DNA from: an uncultured Pseudorhodobacter sp. | GTDB taxonomy: Bacteria > Pseudomonadota > Alphaproteobacteria > Rhodobacterales > Rhodobacteraceae | DNA length: 25,590 bases | Assembly: GCA_937910975.1 (NCBI GenBank) | Contig: CALEMZ010000250.1 | Coordinates: 1-25,590, forward strand | Direction: 5' to 3' | Part shown: positions 23,549 through 25,590 of the stretch, one piece after another | Position numbering within the stretch: position 1 is the stretch's first letter | Layout of the letters: each line of letters begins with the position of its first letter | Translations under genes and position numbers: made by a program | Notes under the pieces: generated by a model | The model's input: only the letters and a program-made list of their open reading frames with translations | What the model was told of the DNA's origin: nothing | The model's database searches: none

Positions 23549-23674
23549 TCAGTCAAGCCGAACTGAGGGGCCTGACGTGCGTTCGCTTGCAGAGAATCCC
23601 GCGTAATCCAGTCCAAAATTGGCCAGAACCGCGATTACCGCAACCGCCAAGAAGGCAATATACATGCTTTTCAT
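23549..23674 (-). CDS. Small membrane protein of 41 residues in the fdh-regulator unit
   Basis: This short gene encodes MKSMYIAFLAVAVIAVLANF followed by GLDYAGFSASERTSGPSVRL and a final Asp. The first 20 residues form one membrane segment, leaving a short polar tail with a SERTSGPSVRL stretch. A GAGG ribosome binding site sits 8 bases before the ATG. The gene lies 39 bases after the gamma-subunit stop and 26 bases before the regulator ATG, all on the minus strand. I do not recognise a named family. It may be an assembly or small subunit of the formate dehydrogenase membrane complex, or a regulator partner; that is inference. Confidence 0.7.
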   Translation of the reverse strand: MKSMYIAFLAVAVIAVLANFGLDYAGFSASERTSGPSVRLD

Positions 23675-23713
23675 GTGGATGTCCTCAATCCTGCTGTGCT
23701 GGGCATTTGCGCA

Positions 23714-24925
23714 CTACTCTGTCGGTTTCGACGGCGATTTGCCAGCGCTCAATTGCTTAACCTCTTCCAGCCACAGCCCGTGATGCTCCTTGGCCCATTG
23801 TTCATCCACCTCTCCCGACCCCATGGCATCAAACGCTCCCTGCATGCCGACAGAGCCGAGATAGATATGGGCAAGAATGATCGCCATGAAGAGGAAAGCC
23901 ACGATGCTATGCCACGTAAGAGCCAGCTGCATTTCGACATGCGGCGCAAAATTCACTGTCAATTCGCCAAAGCCTAGCGCCTGAGGCAGCCCAAGTGTGT
24001 TGAGCGTTTCAAAGGTCGAAGCGAACATCGGCAGCTCAAATGGGAACAGAAGCGACACGCCCGTAGCCGAGATAGACAGGCCCAGCACGATCACCGCCCA
24101 GAAAATGAGTTTCTGGCCTGCGTTGAATTTCTTGGCAGGCGGGTGGACACCCTTGGAGAAAAGCCCACCGCCGACGGCAAGCCATTTCAGGTCATGCCTA
24201 TTGGGAATGTTATGGGCGATCCAAAGCACGGTCACCAGAACCAACCCGACCATAAAGGCCCAAGCCACATTGTTATGCACCCATTTCCCGGCAATCGCGA
24301 CCGGACTAAAGGCCTCTCGCCCAATAAATGGGATGATAAAGAAACGCCCGAACAACTGCACCAACCCGGTCACGCCTAACAAGATGAAAGAGCCGGCCAA
24401 AAGCCAATGGGAAAAGCGTTCAATCGGGGGAAACCGCAGAACCTTGCGGCCTGTCAGCGCGCCATCAATGCGAATCTTGCCGCGGATCAGGTAGAACAGC
24501 GCCAATAGGCCCATGGTCCCAAGCAAAAGCCAGCCGCCGTAGGTGCGCAGCGGCCCCTTGCGAAAAGCCAGCCAAACCATGCCTTCGTCCTGAATCAGTA
24601 CATCGGCAGCAGGGCCTTTGGCAGATGCGGTGACATCCGCTTTGTTATAGCGCAGCGCGCGCCAATCCTCGGATTGTGAAATTCCGCCCAGCGTACCCAA
24701 GGCATCGGAATTAGGCGCAGCCAAATCGGGGCTGCCCAAAGCCTCGCTACGATAGCTGTCATCAACGCTCAGGCCTTTCTGGCGCGCCAGAATATCCTCA
24801 AGCGTTGTCGCTCCGCCAGTGGCACTACGGTCATTCGCGGGCGCTGTCTGTTGTGCCTGACCGGGCAAAGGGGCTGTCAAAATGACCAACAGGGCGATGA
24901 GGGGAATCAGATGTCGCAAGGGCAT
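23714..24925 (-). CDS. Formate dehydrogenase gamma subunit (membrane cytochrome b556)
   Basis: The protein has 403 residues. A cleaved signal peptide (about 24 residues, ending GQA-QQ) is followed by an N-terminal periplasmic region of roughly 100 residues. A membrane anchor (TYGGWLLLGTMGLLALFYL) and a four-helix b-type cytochrome core come next. The core has haem-ligand candidates in RFSHWLLAGSF, WVHNNVAWAF, and the late WHSIVAFLFMAIILAHIY. The N-terminal extension makes it about twice as long as Escherichia coli FdoI/FdnI, as in alphaproteobacterial FDH3-type complexes. It passes electrons from the beta subunit to quinone. An AAGG ribosome binding site precedes the ATG. Confidence 0.92.
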   Translation of the reverse strand: MPLRHLIPLIALLVILTAPLPGQAQQTAPANDRSATGGATTLEDILARQKGLSVDDSYRSEALGSPDLAAPNSDALGTLGGISQSEDWRALRYNKADVTASAKGPAADVLIQDEGMVWLAFRKGPLRTYGGWLLLGTMGLLALFYLIRGKIRIDGALTGRKVLRFPPIERFSHWLLAGSFILLGVTGLVQLFGRFFIIPFIGREAFSPVAIAGKWVHNNVAWAFMVGLVLVTVLWIAHNIPNRHDLKWLAVGGGLFSKGVHPPAKKFNAGQKLIFWAVIVLGLSISATGVSLLFPFELPMFASTFETLNTLGLPQALGFGELTVNFAPHVEMQLALTWHSIVAFLFMAIILAHIYLGSVGMQGAFDAMGSGEVDEQWAKEHHGLWLEEVKQLSAGKSPSKPTE

Positions 24926-25005
24926 GAACCTTATTGAACGGTGAGGACCTCAGCCAGATACAGGCCAAAGCCCACGGCGCAAAGGCGCGCCGCAGGTGTT
25001 TTCAG

Positions 25006-25037
25006 AATGACGGGGCTAAACGCCCCGCCCCGTCATT
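25006..25037 (-). other. Perfect 10-bp hairpin in the beta-gamma intergenic gap
   Basis: Arms AATGACGGGG and CCCCGTCATT flank a 12-base loop just after the beta-subunit stop, with an alternative CGGGGC/GCCCCG pairing inside. On the minus strand it is followed by TTCTGAAAAC, not a T run, so it is more like an attenuating or stabilising structure. The gap between genes is 116 bases. Confidence 0.5.
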
Positions 25038-25041
25038 TACC

Positions 25042-25590
25042 TCAGTTGGAGGGGGCCTTCTTTTCGTAAGCCGTCCCCCAGCCCCAAGCGCCCGATCCAA
25101 ACCCACGTGCCACAACACGCTCGCGATAGATGGCCGAAACAATATCGCCATCCCCCGCCAGCAGCGCCTTGGTGGAACACATTTCAGCGCAGATCGGCAA
25201 CTTGCCTTCGGCAATCCGGTTGCGGCCATATTTGGAAAACTCGGCCGTCGAATGATCCTCTTCCGGGCCACCGGCGCAGAAGGTGCATTTGTCCATCTTA
25301 CCGCGGGAACCGAAATTCCCGGCCTGCGGGAATTGTGGCGCACCAAAGGGACAGGCGTAAAAGCAATAGCCGCAGCCAATGCACAAATCCTTGGAGTGCA
25401 GAACAATCCCATCCGCCGTTTGATAAAAACAATCGGTGGGGCAGACCGCCATACAGGGCGCATCCGAACAATGCATACAGGCGACCGAGATCGACCGTTC
25501 GCCCGGTTTGCCATCATTGATGGTCACAACCTTGCGGCGGTTGATGCCCCACGGCACCTCATGTTCGTTTTTACAGGCCGTAACGCAGGC
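25042..25590 (-). CDS. fdh3B: Formate dehydrogenase FDH3-type beta (iron-sulfur) subunit, 5'-truncated by window edge
   Basis: The right edge cuts this gene: on the minus strand the frame is open to base 25590 and begins in ACVTACKNEHEVPWGINRR. Four-cysteine ferredoxin motifs follow: CMHCSDAPCMAVCP, then CIGCGYCFYACPFGAP, then CTFC and ICAEMCSTKAL, which fit four [4Fe-4S] clusters. KVVTINDGKPGERSISVACM is typical of the FDH3 beta subunit of Rhodobacterales. It relays electrons from the catalytic alpha subunit (not in the window, expected upstream on this strand) to the gamma subunit. A GTG near 25557 should not be taken as the start. Confidence 0.92.
   Translation of the reverse strand, partial: ACVTACKNEHEVPWGINRRKVVTINDGKPGERSISVACMHCSDAPCMAVCPTDCFYQTADGIVLHSKDLCIGCGYCFYACPFGAPQFPQAGNFGSRGKMDKCTFCAGGPEEDHSTAEFSKYGRNRIAEGKLPICAEMCSTKALLAGDGDIVSAIYRERVVARGFGSGAWGWGTAYEKKAPSN

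Overview
The window looks like a GC-rich chromosomal segment from a Rhodobacterales-type alphaproteobacterium (Roseobacter or Paracoccus-like). The evidence is a collinear soxXYZABCDEFGH cluster, an FMN-riboswitch-controlled RibH2-type lumazine synthase, and an FDH3-type formate dehydrogenase. Taxonomy is inferred from protein resemblance and gene order only.

Layout. (1) 1-10071, plus strand: a thiosulfate-oxidising Sox cluster. It starts inside soxX and continues through soxY, soxZ, soxA, soxB, soxC, soxD, soxE (diheme cytochrome), soxF (flavocytochrome c sulfide dehydrogenase flavoprotein), soxG and soxH (metallo-beta-lactamase-fold proteins). A hairpin follows soxH and overlaps the ribosome binding site of the next gene. 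(2) 10126-10929: an inositol-monophosphatase-family gene, converging on ribH (10934-11422, minus), which has a textbook FMN riboswitch in its leader. (3) About 11630-12235: a gene-poor stretch with a decayed IS6-family transposase tail. (4) 12236-18110, plus strand: a tightly packed operon encoding an NMT1/THI5-like ABC importer (binding protein, ATPase, permease), then a mesaconyl-C4-CoA-hydratase-like protein, an acyl-CoA dehydrogenase and a CaiB/BaiF CoA-transferase. It reads as uptake and CoA-dependent breakdown of a small carboxylic acid. (5) 18288-19289, minus: an IolG-like dehydrogenase. 19538-20218, plus: an SGNH-hydrolase lipoprotein. (6) 20153-25590, minus: formate dehydrogenase beta subunit (cut by the window edge), gamma subunit, an unlisted 41-residue membrane peptide, an NtrC-type response regulator and a Cache-type sensor kinase, arranged as one probable transcription unit.

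How it works together. SoxAX, SoxYZ, SoxB and SoxCD form the periplasmic thiosulfate-oxidising system, in which sulfur is carried on the C-terminal cysteine of SoxY. SoxEF and SoxGH are accessory proteins. Formate oxidation at the right end would also feed electrons to respiration, so the window pairs two lithotrophy-like electron inputs with an organic-acid catabolic operon.

The most unusual observations are: a response regulator whose AAA+ domain has lost the GAFTGA sigma-54 loop; two perfect inverted repeats inside soxE, one resembling an intrinsic terminator within the signal-peptide codons and one with 19-bp arms; a SoxH whose metallo-beta-lactamase metal motif is replaced; an acyl-CoA dehydrogenase with its likely catalytic Glu at the alternative position; and the 41-residue membrane peptide in the formate dehydrogenase/two-component unit. 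I found no CRISPR array, tRNA, rRNA or intact mobile element.
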